Program-made: the position numbers and the translations under genes
Shown here: in pieces, positions 11,553-23,249 of the stretch
Layout of the letters: each line of letters starts with the position of its first letter
Position numbering within the stretch: the first letter of the stretch is position 1
DNA from: Amorphophallus konjac
Lineage: Eukaryota > Streptophyta > Magnoliopsida > Alismatales > Araceae
NCBI GenBank assembly: GCA_022559845.1
Contig: CM040118.1
Span: 236,825,224 to 236,889,223, forward strand
Direction of reading: 5' to 3'
DNA length: 64,000 bases
Notes under the pieces: model-generated
What the model saw: the letters and a program-made list of their open reading frames with translations, nothing else
What the model was told of the DNA's origin: nothing
Databases searched by the model: none

Positions 11553-12518
11553 AGGGTGAAAACTGCCCAGGGTCTGCGACCTTATTTTAATATAGACATT
11601 TGGTTGCCTACTTTGAAAAGCAAAAGCTATCGCTGCGAAGGAGTCTCCGTGTTTCTGGCTGGTCAAGACCCATGTTTACCACCTTGATGTCTTCTTGTTT
11701 AACCTCGGGCTTAGGCCAATGCAAGTGCGCCACCTATGGGTGTGACGGCGTCTGATTCCGGGTCAGCGTCGCGCGATTGGTCATTGGGGTTCCAGGGTGT
11801 TCCATCATATACCATCTAGAGTTGTGAGGAAACAGACCTGGGTCGGGCAAATCTCTTACCTCAAACACCTTTTGGGTGAATCCCTGTGGTCGGAAGCGAC
11901 TGGGAGCCTAAGCATGGCATGACGGTATTGTCATCAGGGTAAGTCTTAGCCGGCAGGATCATCATTCGAGGGGTCTAGAGGCCCAAATCAACCTAGATGT
12001 GCACTTAGGATACCTGGGAGATTAGTAAGAAACCCCTGTTCTCACGTAGGTTAGGTGCCATTTGGGTGCTTGCCAGGCGTTAGCAACAAAAAATTGAAAT
12101 GATAAAAACAACAAAAAAGGGAAAAAGAGAAAATGTACATATTTGCAAACAAAAAAATCTTTTTATGATAAAACAAAAAAAATGCCAAATATAAAAAAGA
12201 AAACAAATCAATTTTGCATGATTGCATTTGCGTGCAGCATCTCACTTTTAATACTGCTTGCATTCGTGTGCTTGTCTGTCGCATTTATCATCACTGTATC
12301 TTTCTCTCGCCTTACTTAAATAAAGGCTTGGCCCCTTGACCAGTTATCAAGGACAGTCAATGTGACCATTTGCTTATTGAGCAAGGGGCCAAGTCAGAGC
12401 AGAAATTCTGATTTGTTTGTTTCAGTGATGTGTGCAGGGATTCAGGCAACAAAAGTAAAGGTGAAAACCAAACAGACCAAACCTTGTATTTTATTCCTTT
12501 CCAAAATAATAAATTACA
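11553..12518. other. Noncoding gap between pol and the antisense genes, with a strong stem-loop
   Basis: No integrase or other domain is recognisable in any frame. 12070-12210 is A-rich. A perfect 12-bp inverted repeat (CTTGGCCCCTTG at 12327-12338, complement at 12382-12393) closes a 43-nt loop. It lies between the end of plus-strand pol and the 3' end of the minus-strand gene. On the minus strand AATAAA occurs near 12510, just past the stop codon, and could serve as its poly(A) signal. Confidence 0.6.
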
Positions 12519-14025
12519 TCAAGTTCCGCCCTCTCTCTCTGCATTACTCGTCCCACTACTCTCCGGGCAAAACGCTCTCAAAGGTGCTACCCAACTACGA
12601 AAAGCGATACTCCTACCGCTCTGTACTCCCCTTCCTATTCCCATACCCCGGCATTGATCCACGGAAGCAGCAGAGAAGCTACCAACACGAAAGCCACGCT
12701 CTCGTGCTCTTCGGTAGCGCTCCTCAGCATCTCTCAGCCACTGTTCAGCAAGACCAAGGCTGATTCGGAGTTCGAATAGTTGGGCCTCCATGGCCCTTCG
12801 TTCCTCCCTTTCAGTCAATCTGTTGGCTCTTTCTCTCTCTGCGTCTCTTTCTTTCTCTGCACGTTCTCTCTCACGGTCTTCCCTCTCCAACTGGAGAGTG
12901 ATCCTCAATTCCACGGCATCCCTAGAGGAGTCATCATCAGGGTGACGCCGCAGTTCCCTCTCCAGTTATGCTATCCTAGCCTCCTTCTGCGCAGCTTGGG
13001 CAAGCGCTTCTTCCGTCTCCTTTTCCTGCCAGATGTACCATCTCAAGATACGCGGCAAGGCATAAACAAAGAGAACTCAACACTGAAACTTTTACCTGTA
13101 TACAGAGCATCCTTTCTGCCTCCGCAGCACGCTGCGTGGCGTGAGCAAGTTACTCATGAAGCAAGTCAAGTTCTGAGGTAGGAATCCACAAGCTGGAAGA
13201 GGCACCACCTACTCCCATCGCTGGGGAAGCCGCGCCAATCTGGGCATGCTACGACTGCGTGAATTAGCAGCCAACATCTGGAATCTGGGGTTTTAATTAG
13301 GAACGCACTGTACACCTACCAAGGTGCTCGTAGCTCCGCGGGCATTGCCCAACCGTTGCTCCATCTCTACCAAGCGAGTTCGTAAAGTCGCTATCATCGT
13401 ATCGCGGATATCCTGCAGCCATACGAGTCAGCATTTCCACCAGAAAACCAAAAAGGGAGAAAGAAGAAAAGAGAAAGGGGAAACCTACCTCTACAAGTCC
13501 CCGGGATTGGAGCCGCTCTGCGTACTTTGTCCTATATAGACGCAAGTAGTCCTCGCTATCCCGCGCATGTGATTCTACAATCGTGCCACCCCGTTGCCAG
13601 TCTTCATACTGTTCAGGGAACCGCATGCGCCAGTCAATGCAGGTCGCCGGTCCTCGCGTCTTTCTCCCGACACGAGGTGGCGCAACCGTATCCACCCATT
13701 CCTGAGCCAGTCCCAAAGTCCTCATAACCAATCGTAGCCGAAGCGGCTCGATTTCATTCAGGCAGTGCATCCACAGTTCCCGTTCGAACCGGGCACAACT
13801 TGCTAGAACCCACGGCTAGTCGGCATCGACCATGTCTGAGTAGGGTCTCCAGTTTACCATCGCTGCAGGGAACTTCTGTAGCTCCCGACTTAGCACCATC
13901 AGTTGGTAGGTTAGGGGTGCCGCACTCATGATGGGTTCCCACTGCCTGGCTAGCGGCACCATCGCGGGTCGCCAATCACGAGCTCTCCCCATGGGGAGGT
14001 AATAATAGCTCCACAGCTGCTCAGT

Positions 14026-14030
14026 GCAGG
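14026..14030. repeat. Target-site duplication of element E (GCAGG)
   Basis: GCAGG immediately left of E is repeated exactly at 23250-23254, immediately right of E. Confidence 0.95.
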
Positions 14031-14269
14031 TGTAACACCCGGCAATTTTGAAGGCTAAAAAAGGAATAAATATATAAATATATATTTTTAAAAGAAAAAC
14101 AACATGTTATTTTTAAGTAGCCATTTAATGCACAGCATAATTTTAATTGAATTGAGAATCATTAAATCTTAAAGAAAAGGTCAATTTATATTTTTTTTTC
14201 TAATTTAGCAAATTTAATATTCCACATTCATTACATTATAAAGGGAGTATATATATAAATATAAGATTT

Positions 14270-14825
14270 ACGTATAGACTTTGGACTGATGTACAGACTT
14301 TATAGATGAGGGAAGGTGTAGACTTTAAAAGATGAATGGTTGAATGTATAGACTTAAGAGGAACGGATGTATAGACTTGGAGAATGTATGGACTTGTGAG
14401 TGTATAGACTTTGTGAGTGTATAGACTTAGAGAATGTATGGACTTGTGAGTGTATAGACTTTGTGAGTGTATAGACTTATGGACTTATAAATGTATAGAC
14501 TTGGAGAATGTATGGACTTGTGAGTGTATAGACCTTGTGAGTGTATAGACCTTGTGAGTGTATAGACTTAGGGAATGTGTGGACTTGGGATGAAGGAATG
14601 TACAGACTTAGGATAAAGGAATGTGTGGACTTGTGAGTGTATAGACTTATGGACTTATGAATGTATAGACTTGGAGATGAGTGTATAGACTTTGAATGAA
14701 GGAATGAATGTATAGACTTGAGTGGGTAGAATGTATAGACTTCAGGAATGTATAGACTTTGTGAGTGTAAAGACTTTGACAATGTATAGACTTGTGTAAT
14801 GGAATGTATGGACTTGTGCATTATA
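14270..14825 (+). repeat. GTATAGACTT tandem array in the LTR of E
   Basis: About thirty degenerate units of roughly 15-20 bp built on GTGTATAGACTT(TGTGA) and AATGTATGGACTTGTGA. It lies about 750 bp upstream of the TATA box, in U3. The same array is at about 19410-19965 in the 3' LTR. On the minus strand it gives a repetitive open frame (Ser/Ile/His/Thr-rich) in both LTRs, which I treat as a by-product of repetition. Confidence 0.9.
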
Positions 14826-14899
14826 TAGTTATAGAAATAACAGGGATATATATATACGATATCGGTCTTTTGGAGGCTAACAAAAAAAGTACAAATTGA

Positions 14900-16615
14900 A
14901 TCGACGCCAACGTTGATGGGCGTCCATTCTATAAGAAACGACTTTGAGCAAGTCGTTATTTCTAATCAGAAAAAAATCAGATAAAGTATAAATAGCATAA
15001 GAAAGGATATATTGATAAGGATTTCTAGGGCATAAACATAATTTTACATCTTCAAAGAAATGCCAAATGGAAATGACGCCATGGTCATGGGCGTGTATTT
15101 CCTAAAAGATGACTTAAACTAAGTCGTCAATTCAAAAAGTGAATAGTGCCACTTTTTGATTTAAAGGAATTTTTAAAAACTAATTATATGGAAAAATCAA
15201 GAAAAATGGAAAACTATTACCCATAAAATTTCATAACTAAACCTAATCAAATAAAAAAGATAAAAATCATAAAGCACAAGTTAACGTGGAATCATGAATA
15301 GCGCCTGACGGAAGGGCGTTATTTCTTTAAAAATGACTTTTGCATAGGCGTTATTTAGTAAAAATGTGACTTATGTCTAGACGTGTCTTCCTTAAAGTTA
15401 AAATAAGGAAACCGATGCTAGAGTTTTAATTTAATTAGGAAGGCCGATGCAGTTCGGGAAGGTTAAGATCAATTAAGGAAGGGATGACTACGAGGATAGT
15501 TGAGGATCGTAGGGATCTTCACTAATGGAAATTTTAGTTCTAATCAAAGTCTTAAAGCCTATAGGATTCTTATCCTATAAATACCCCTCGCAATAGAACC
15601 CCTTTGGCTGTTTTGTCGAAGAAGATCTGTACTGCTGCTGTCTCGGATGAAGAACAGGTTTGTTCTTCTTCCTCTACCTTCGATCGTGGATTATGAAGAA
15701 TATTAATGTTATTCATCTTCTTCTTCTGTAGGTTGCCTGCATCGAACCCTCCTGTCTACCTGAAGGACGTGAGGTTCTTCATCGACGTCCTCTTCTTCCG
15801 TTCACTGTGAAAGGGGGAGGGAGCTGTTAATATCTACGTTGAAGCCTAAGAACAACACCCTGTTCATCTATTATCACTCTAAGGGCTGCTGTTGCTTGGC
15901 TGTTGTTGGTGTTGCTATTGTTTAAAGTTCGTGAGTAGCTGTTCGCAGGACACTCTGTTTAGAACAGAGTACCGTTCTCCCTTCAAAAATTCTTCAGTAC
16001 CATCAACCCAGATCATCAATCAGGTAGGTTTTCTCAAGAAACGTAGCCCAAACTAGTATAGATTATGTAATAATATCATCCATGATCTCATGCATATAGT
16101 CTTACTATGTTTTCAAAGTTTTCTGTAAGATTTTAAAAGAAGCGACCCAGCCTAGGGCGCTAATTCTTGTTCTGACGCCCTGCCCATGAGTCATCAATTT
16201 CACCTAATTAATAATTACCCACGTTTAAAATTTTATATCTATGAAACCATGAATCTGACCTAATGCATGATTATACCCCTTGGATCCTGCTATTTTTCCT
16301 GTCCAGTTCATATACGTGTTTTTCCTGAATTATTTATCATGAAAAATCATTACTGTTCATATTCTTGAAACCAATGATAATTAACGACTTCCAGAGAGTC
16401 GTCTCTTGTAAAAATAACGCCCCAAACAAGGGCGCTAATTGAGAAGAAACGCCTCGGGCTATGGCGCGTTTTATCAAAAATATAGAATTAAGAAAATTTC
16501 AGCAAATAGAAATTTATAAAGGACGACTGTTCCAAAAGTCGTCAAATTGTAAAGAAACGACCCAGTGAAGGGCGTTAATTTGATAAGTAGTGACTTAGGG
16601 TAAGTCGCTAATTTA
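14900..16615. repeat. Dispersed short palindromes (AACGACTT/AAGTCGTT and GACGCC/GGGCGT) in the LTR of E
   Basis: About a dozen imperfect inverted repeats of 20-26 bp. The best has arms AACGACTT/AAGTCGTT around a 5-bp centre near 14937-14957. Others lie near 14905, 15064, 15106, 15301, 16142, 16385, 16416, 16447, 16533, 16557 and 16590. Arms alternate between ACGACTT and ACGCCC types, and mixed pairs occur. The same set recurs in the 3' LTR about 5,140 bp downstream, some with point changes in one arm. Confidence 0.75.
15576..15583 (+). promoter_or_regulatory. TATA box of the E 5' LTR
   Basis: TATAAATA followed by CCCCTCGC. Conserved at 20707-20714 in the 3' LTR. Probable start of the E transcript about 30 bp downstream, giving an R-U5 of about 2.5 kb. 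Confidence 0.75.
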
Positions 16616-18114
16616 CTGTGTGATTATTTTAAACTGTTTTCTGTTAACCGAGGGTTTTATATATATATATATATATCAATCTGTTATCAGGCACTATATT
16701 TCCATTCCATGAATATAGTCCCATGTTTCACGTTTGTTTATCGCATTACCCCTCAATTCTCGGTGACATACAAGCCCTCCATTGGACATTCCGTTCCTTT
16801 GGACTGGCGAGTTCGTCATAGAGACCTCCGTAAGACTCCTCGAGCCTTGGATTCCCTCAAGGCCGACTGAGCAGGTTGTACCATAAAAACCTATTACACT
16901 ATTTTGCCATGTCACTCTATAGAAACATGGTATACCGGCTTTCATGTTATGCTAAGTGGATATCATGAGAAGATTCTTAATGGGATGAGGACATCATGCC
17001 ATTAATATGCTGTTCATGTGGACCTCAATTCTATATAAAAAGAGTGACCATCTACATATGAGCACTTAATTGTCAAGGTACCCAAGTTAGGGAACCAATT
17101 CCACCTAGTTTATCGACATGTCATGGTTTATATGCTTCGCGTGGATTTTATCGCAATAATGTCCTTACTCAAGGGCCTTGCCCTTGAATTCCATGAAAAT
17201 CTTATCTTATCATCCTATTAAAGCTTGTTCTTGAAATTCCTTATTGGCTATAAACTATCGTGGATGTCTAGATCTATCTTTAATGCTGTGCATATAAGGG
17301 CCCGATCTGGTCCTGGGAGGAGCACCCAAAAGTACTAGTGCCCATGGGAGTTATATTTATCACGGTGTCTAGCATTGCACCGAAGTACTTTCTCTCTTGA
17401 TCTTTGACTTTCCACACTCTCTCTCTTTCTCGCGTGCATGACTCGACTTGCGTGACTTTACTAGCGTGGCCCGACATGGGCAAGTACTTGCGTGAAATAG
17501 CCAATAATCTATAAAGTCTCACATGAATAGCTCTTGTTTAAGACTCGCTTGGATGTTTTGCACGACGTATGATTCCATTGATTAGTTTTATTTCACTTGC
17601 TTAGTTGTTTCTACATGCATAGCCATATTGCATTTACATGTGAAAATTTGTAATTACTTAAACCCATTGCTAGTTCTTGAGATATAATTTCCTACTGAGC
17701 GTTCGCTCACTCAGTTTTATTCCAACATTTTTTTCAGGTAATCAGGTGACTAGCGAGACCGAGACTCACACGGGCGGGACAAGTGTGCAAGCGAGCTTCG
17801 GAAACTAGTGAACCCGAGTCTTTTATCTTTCTTGAGTCTAGATAGTATTGTCTAGCTAGGTTAGCTTATCGTCTCTTATTCAGTTATCTTGTCTAAGTCT
17901 GTTAGTATGTCGTTTCCTTCCTTTCCATTGTGATGGAGTCTTTAAGTTGGAAAACAAATTCTTGTAAGAGATTTATATTAGAAATAAAATTTCTATTGTT
18001 GTTCAAAATTATTTTAGTCTTATGCGATTGCTCTTGATCATTCACGACTGTTTAACTGCCACGTTCTGAGCAAATGACACATTCCGCTGCTATCGGTTCG
18101 GGGCGTGACAGAGG

Positions 18115-18126
18115 TGGTATCAGAGC
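18115..18126 (+). other. Primer-binding site of E (tRNA-Met type)
   Basis: TGGTATCAGAGC, 4 bp after the LTR, complementary to the 3' end of initiator tRNA-Met as in many plant LTR elements. Confidence 0.9.
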
Positions 18127-18385
18127 TTCGGCTTTCATATCCTCCAGTTATTAGGTCCCAAGGATAGGTCATCCTTGTCAGTCATATCAGAGCTTCGGGT
18201 TTCTTATCCTCCAGTTATTAAGTCCCAAGGATAGGTCATCCTTGTCAGTCATATCAGAGCTTCGGCTTTCATATCCTCCAGTTATTAGGTCCCAAGGATA
18301 GGTCATCCTTGTCAGTCATATCAGAGCTTCGACTTTCATATCCTCCTGTTATTAGGTCCCAAGGATAGATCATCCTTGTCAGTTA
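18115..18385 (+). repeat. Four 66-67-bp tandem units starting inside the primer site of E
   Basis: Each unit begins TATCAGAGCTTCG and ends GTCATCCTTGTCAG-like. Starts at 18119, 18185, 18252 and 18319. Only the first has the full TGG needed for the 3'-CCA of the tRNA; the others read TCA or ACA there. Confidence 0.9.
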
Positions 18386-18584
18386 GAGTTTCGGCTTTCA
18401 AAATCCTTAGATTGTTAAAACCAAGTTATAGGTTGAGTATCCTTGTCAGTCATCCTATAGGAATTTCGTGAGAGATGGGTATAACTTGGGGTTAGAGTTA
18501 TAAAAGAAAGATAAAATATTTACAATATTAATTCTTGAGTAAATAAATTATTTCCCCAATCGTCTTTGCAGGAACCTAGATAAA

Positions 18585-19049
18585 ATGGAAGCATCTAAGC
18601 CAAACTTTGTTCATGAGATGATCTTAGTGGATATCCAAGCTTACGCGGACCTTGTCAAGAGAGTTCAAGAGCTAGAGAAAATGGTGGAAGAAAAAGAAAG
18701 AGTTGAAGGGAAGGATCGAATAGATGACTCTGAAAAGTTCACCGTTACCAAGAAAAGGATAAACGAGGGTGATATTTCACAAAGGTGTAAGAAATGCCAG
18801 AAATGTAAGAAGTGTAATAAGGAAGCTTCGGCAGATCACTCGCAAGGTAAGTGTAAATCTTGTGGTAGATATGGTCACAAATCGAAGAAGTGTTGGTGGA
18901 GTTCGGGAGCATGTATGCGTTGTGGAAGCTTAGACCATAAGATAGCAGAATGTCCTATTTTGATCCAAAGGCTTCCAAGAGAAACTCAAGCTGTGGCCGA
19001 ACTTGTCAGGAAAGAAGTTGTAGAAGGTATCCCTCACCCGAATTCCTAA
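18585..19049 (+). CDS. Truncated Gag (nucleocapsid) ORF of element E
   Basis: 154 aa, ATG 18585 to TAA 19047-19049, no internal stop. Residues 1-45 match the end of the capsid region of the D Gag (ILVDIQAYADLVKRVQELEK beside MDIQVYSEMVRRAQLLED). Two CCHC zinc knuckles follow: CKSCGRYGHKSKKC at about residues 86-99 and CMRCGSLDHKIAEC at about 109-122. An extra Cys/Lys cluster (CKKCQKCKKCNK) lies at about 65-76. Most of capsid, and all of protease, RT and integrase, are absent. It could bind RNA; packaging in trans by a D-like partner is inference. The ATG follows CTTTGCAG, an intron-acceptor-like word also present before the D gag. Confidence 0.8.
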   Translation: MEASKPNFVHEMILVDIQAYADLVKRVQELEKMVEEKERVEGKDRIDDSEKFTVTKKRINEGDISQRCKKCQKCKKCNKEASADHSQGKCKSCGRYGHKSKKCWWSSGACMRCGSLDHKIAECPILIQRLPRETQAVAELVRKEVVEGIPHPNS

Positions 19050-19159
19050 ACTAGCTCTTTTTCATACTTAAGGTTTCTTCTGTATAAGCTCATAATAAGT
19101 TATAGCCAGTTCTCTATTAAAAATGGAAGATGATGTGAATTTGGGGACCAAATTCTTTT

Positions 19160-19172
19160 AAGTGGGGGAGGG
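19160..19172 (+). other. Polypurine tract of element E
   Basis: AAGTGGGGGAGGG directly before the TGTAACACCC start of the 3' LTR, the usual primer site for plus-strand DNA synthesis. Confidence 0.85.
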
Positions 19173-21786
19173 TGTAACACCCGGCAATTTTGAAGGCTAA
19201 AAAAGGAATAAATATATAAATATATATTTTTAAAAGAAAAATAACATGTTATTTTTAAGTAGCCATTTAATGCACATCATAATTTTAATTGAATTGAGAA
19301 TCATTAAATCTTGAAGAAAAGGTCAATTTATATTTTTTTTTCTAATTTAGAAAATTTAATATTCCACATTCATTACATTATAAAGGGAGTATATATATAA
19401 ATATAAGATTTACGTATAGACTTTGGACTGATGTACAGACTTTATAGATGAGGGAAGGTGTAGACTTTAAAGGATGAATGGTTGAATGTATAGACTTAAG
19501 AGGAACGGATGTATAGACTTAGAGAATGCATGGACTTGTGAGTGTATAGACTTTGTGAGTGTATAGACTTAGAGAATGTATGGACTTGTGAGTGTATAGA
19601 CTTTGTGAGTGTATAGACTTATGGACTTATAAATGTACAGACTTGGAGAATGTATGGACTTGTGAGTGTATAGACCTTGTGAGTGTATAGATCTTGTGAG
19701 TGTATAGACTTAGGGAATGTGTGGACTTGGCATGAAGGAATGTACAGACTTAGGATAAAGGAATATGTGGACTTGTGAGTGTATAGACTTATGGACTTAT
19801 GAATGTATAGACTTGGAGATGAACGTATAGACTTTGAATGAAGGAATGAATGTATAGACTTGAGTGGGTAGAATGTATAGACTTCAGGAATGTATAGACT
19901 TTGTGAGTGTAAAGACTTTGACAATGTATAGACTTGTGTAATGGAATGTATGGACTTGTGCATTATATAATTATAGAAATAACAGGGATATATATATACG
20001 ATATCGGTCTTTTGGAGGCTAACAAAAAAAGTACAAATTGAATCGACGCCAACGTTGATGGGCGTCCATTCTATAAGAAACGACTTTGAGCAAGTCGTTA
20101 TTTCTAATCAGATAAAGTATAAATAGCATAAGAAAGGATATATTGATAAGGATTTCTAGGGCATAAACATAATTTTACATCTTCAAAGAAATGCCAAATG
20201 GAAATGACGCCATGGTCATGGGCGTGTATTTCCTAAAAGATGACTTAAACTAAGTCGTCAATTCAAAAAGTGAATAGTGCCACTTTTTGATTTAAAGGAA
20301 TTTTTAAAAACTAATTATATGGAAAAATCAAGAAAAATGGAAAACTATTACCCATAAAATTTCATAACTAAACCTAATCAAATAAATAAGATAAAAATCC
20401 TAAAGCACAAGTTAACGTGAAATCATGAATAGCGCCCAACGGAAGAGCGTTATTTCTTTAAAAATGACTTTTGCATAGGCATTATTTAGTAAAAACGTGA
20501 CTTATGTCTAGACGTGTCTTCCTTAAAGTTAAAATAAGGAAATCGATGCTAGAGTTTTAATTTAATTAGGAAGGCCGATGTAGTTCGGGAAGGTTAAGAT
20601 CAATTAAGGAAGGGATGACTACGAGGATAGTTGAGGATCGTAGGGATCTTCACTAATGGAAATTTTAGTTCTAATCAAAGTCTTAAAGCCTATAGGATTC
20701 TTATCCTATAAATACCCCTCGCAATAGAACCCCTTTGGCTGTTTTGTCGAAGAAGATCTGTACTGCTGCTGTCTCGGATGAAGAACAGGTTTGTTCTTCT
20801 TCCTCTACCTTCGATCGTGGATTATGAAGAATATTAATGTTCTTCATCTTCTTCTTCTGTAGGTTGCCTGCATCGAACCCTCCTGTCTACCTGAAGGACG
20901 TGAGGTTCTTCATCGACGTCCTCTTCTTCTGTTCACTGTGAAAGGGGGAGGGAGCTGTTAATATCTACGTTGAAGCCTAAGAACAACACACTGTTCATCT
21001 ATTATCACTCTAAGGGCTGCTGTTGCTTGGCTATTGTTGGTGTTGCTATTGTTTAAAGTTCGTGAGTAGCTGTTCGCAGGACACTCTGTTTAGAACAGAG
21101 TACCGTTCTCCCTTCAAAAATTCTTCAGTACCATCAACCCAGATCATCAATCAGGTAGGTTTTCTCAAGAAACGTAGCCCAAACTAGTATAGATTATGTA
21201 ATAATATCATCCATGATCTCATGCATATAGTCTTACTATGTTTTCAAAGTTTTCTGTAAGATTTTAAAAGAAGCGACCCAGCCTAGGGCGCTAATTCTTG
21301 TTTTGACGCCCTGCCCATGAGTCGTCAATTTCACCTAATTAATAATTACCCACGTCTAAAATTTTATATCTATGAAACCATGAATCTGACCTAATGCATG
21401 ATTATACCCCTTGGATCCTACTATTTTTCCTGTCCAGTTCATATACGTGTTTTTCCTGAATTATTTATCATGAAAAATCATTACTGTTCATATTCTTGAA
21501 ACCAATGATAATTAACGACTTCCAGAGAGTCGTCTCTTGTAAAAATAACGCCCCAAACAAGGGCGCTAATTGAGAAGAAACATCCCGGGCTAAGGCGCGT
21601 TTTATCAAAAATATAGAATTAAGAAAATTTCAGTAAATAGAAATTTATAAAGGACGACTGTTCCAGAAGTCATCAAATTGTAAAGAAATGACCCAGTGAA
21701 GGGCGTTAATTTGATAAGTAGTGACTTAGGGTAAGTCGCTAATTTCCTATGTGATTATTTTAAACTGTTTTCTGTTAACCGAGGGT

Positions 21787-21817
<31 letters not shown>

Positions 21818-23249
21818 ATCTGTTATCAGGCACTATATTTCCATTCCGTGAATATAGTCCCATGTTTCACGTTTGTTTATCGCATTACCCCTCAATTCTC
21901 GGTGACATACAAGCCCTCCATTGAACATTCCGTTCCTTTGGACTGGCGAGTTCGTCATAGAGACCTCCGTAAGACTCCTCGAGCCTTAGATTCCCTCAAG
22001 GCCGACTGAACAGGTTGTACCATAAAAACTTATTACACTATTTTGCCATGTCACTCTATAGAAACATGGTATACCGGCCCTCATGTTATGCTAAGTGGAT
22101 ATCATGAGAAGATTCTTAATGGGATGAGGACATCATGCCATCAATATGCTGTTCTTGTGGACCTCAATTCTATATAAAAAGAGTGACCATCTACATATGG
22201 GCACTTAATTGTCAAGGTACCCAAGTTAGGGAACCAATTCCACCTAGTTTATCGACATGTCATGGTTTTTATGCTTCGCGTGGATTTTATCGCAATAATG
22301 TCCTTACTCAAGGGACTTGCCCTTGAATTCCATGAAAATCTTATTTTATCATCCTATTAAAGCTTGTTCTTGAAATTCCTTATTGGCTATAAACTATCGT
22401 GGATGTCTAGATCTATCTTTAATGCTGTGCATATAAGGGCCCGATCTGGTCCTGGGAGGAGCACCCAAAAGTACTAGTGCCCATGGGAGTTATATTTATC
22501 ACGGTGTCTAGCATTGCACCGAAGTACTTTCTCTCTTGATCTTTGACTTTCCACACTCTCTCTCTTTCTCGCGTGCGTGACTCGACTTGCGTGACTTTAC
22601 TAGCGTGGCCCGACACGGGCAAGTACTTGCATGAAATAGCCAATAATCTATAAAGTCTCACATGAATAGCTCTTGTTTAAGACTCGCTTGGATGTTTTGC
22701 ACGACGTATGATTCCATTGATTAGTTTTATTTCACTTGCTCAGTTGTTTCTACATGCATAGCCATATTGCATTTACATGTGAAAATTTGTAATTACTTAA
22801 ACCCATTGCTAGTTCTTGAGATATAATTTCCTACTGAGCGTTCGCTCACTCAATTTTATTCTAACATTTTTTTCAGGTAATTAGGTGACTAGCGAGACTG
22901 AGACTCACACGGGCGGGACAAGTGTGCAAGCGAGCTTCGGAAACTAGTGAACCCGAGTCTTTTATCTTTCTTGAGTCTAGATAGTATTGTCTAGCTATGT
23001 TAGCTTATCGTCTCTTATTCAGTTATCTTGTCTAAGTCTGTTAGTATGTCGTTTCCTTCCTTTCCATTGTGATGGAGTCTTTAAGTTGGAAAACAAATTC
23101 TTGTAAGAGATTTATATTAGAAATAAAATTTCTATTGTTGTTCAAAATTATTTTAGTCTTATGCGATTGCTCTTGATCATTCACGACTATTTAACTGCCA
23201 CGTTCTGAGCAAACGACACATTCCGCTGCTATCAGTTCGGGGCGTGACA
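19173..23249 (+). repeat. 3' LTR of element E
   Basis: 4,077 bp with the same internal landmarks as the 5' LTR. Differences include a longer (AT)n run at about 21786-21815 and scattered transitions, several in palindrome arms (for example GTCGTC to GTCATC near 21668). Confidence 0.9.

Larger units (their letters stand above)
14031..18110 (+). repeat. 5' LTR of element E
   Basis: 4,080 bp. Order: AT-rich head, GTATAGACTT tandem array (14270-14825), short palindromes on both sides of the TATA box, leader exon-like sequence with two GT...AG-like junctions near 15660-15735 and 16022, an (AT)n run at 16659-16676, and a 3' segment shared with the LTRs of D and I (GGGAGGAGCACCC, GTCTAGCATTGCACC, CTACTGAGCG). 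No protein-coding ORF is credible. Confidence 0.9.
14031..23249 (+). mobile_element. Element E: gag-only gypsy retrotransposon with giant LTRs
   Basis: 9,219 bp. LTRs at 14031-18110 (4,080 bp) and 19173-23249 (4,077 bp) begin TGTAACACCC, end GGGGCGTGACA and look about 98-99% alike by eye, so the insertion is fairly recent. The internal part is only 1,062 bp: primer site TGGTATCAGAGC (18115-18126), a tandemly repeated leader, one 154-aa ORF and a polypurine tract. The ORF and the LTR 3' half resemble those of chromovirus D (57009-64000), which could supply the missing proteins. Most of its length is LTR. It resembles the TR-GAG class of non-autonomous elements, but with unusually large LTRs. 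Confidence 0.9.

Noticed and set aside
12780..13181. Plus-strand 133-aa ORF
   Set aside because: Overlaps exons 6 and 7 of antisense gene 1 in the opposite frame; no motif.
14477..14821. Minus-strand ORF rich in Ser/Ile/His/Thr, also at 19619-19963
   Set aside because: It is only the translation of the GTATAGACTT tandem array in both LTRs of E; it has no promoter context and no domain.
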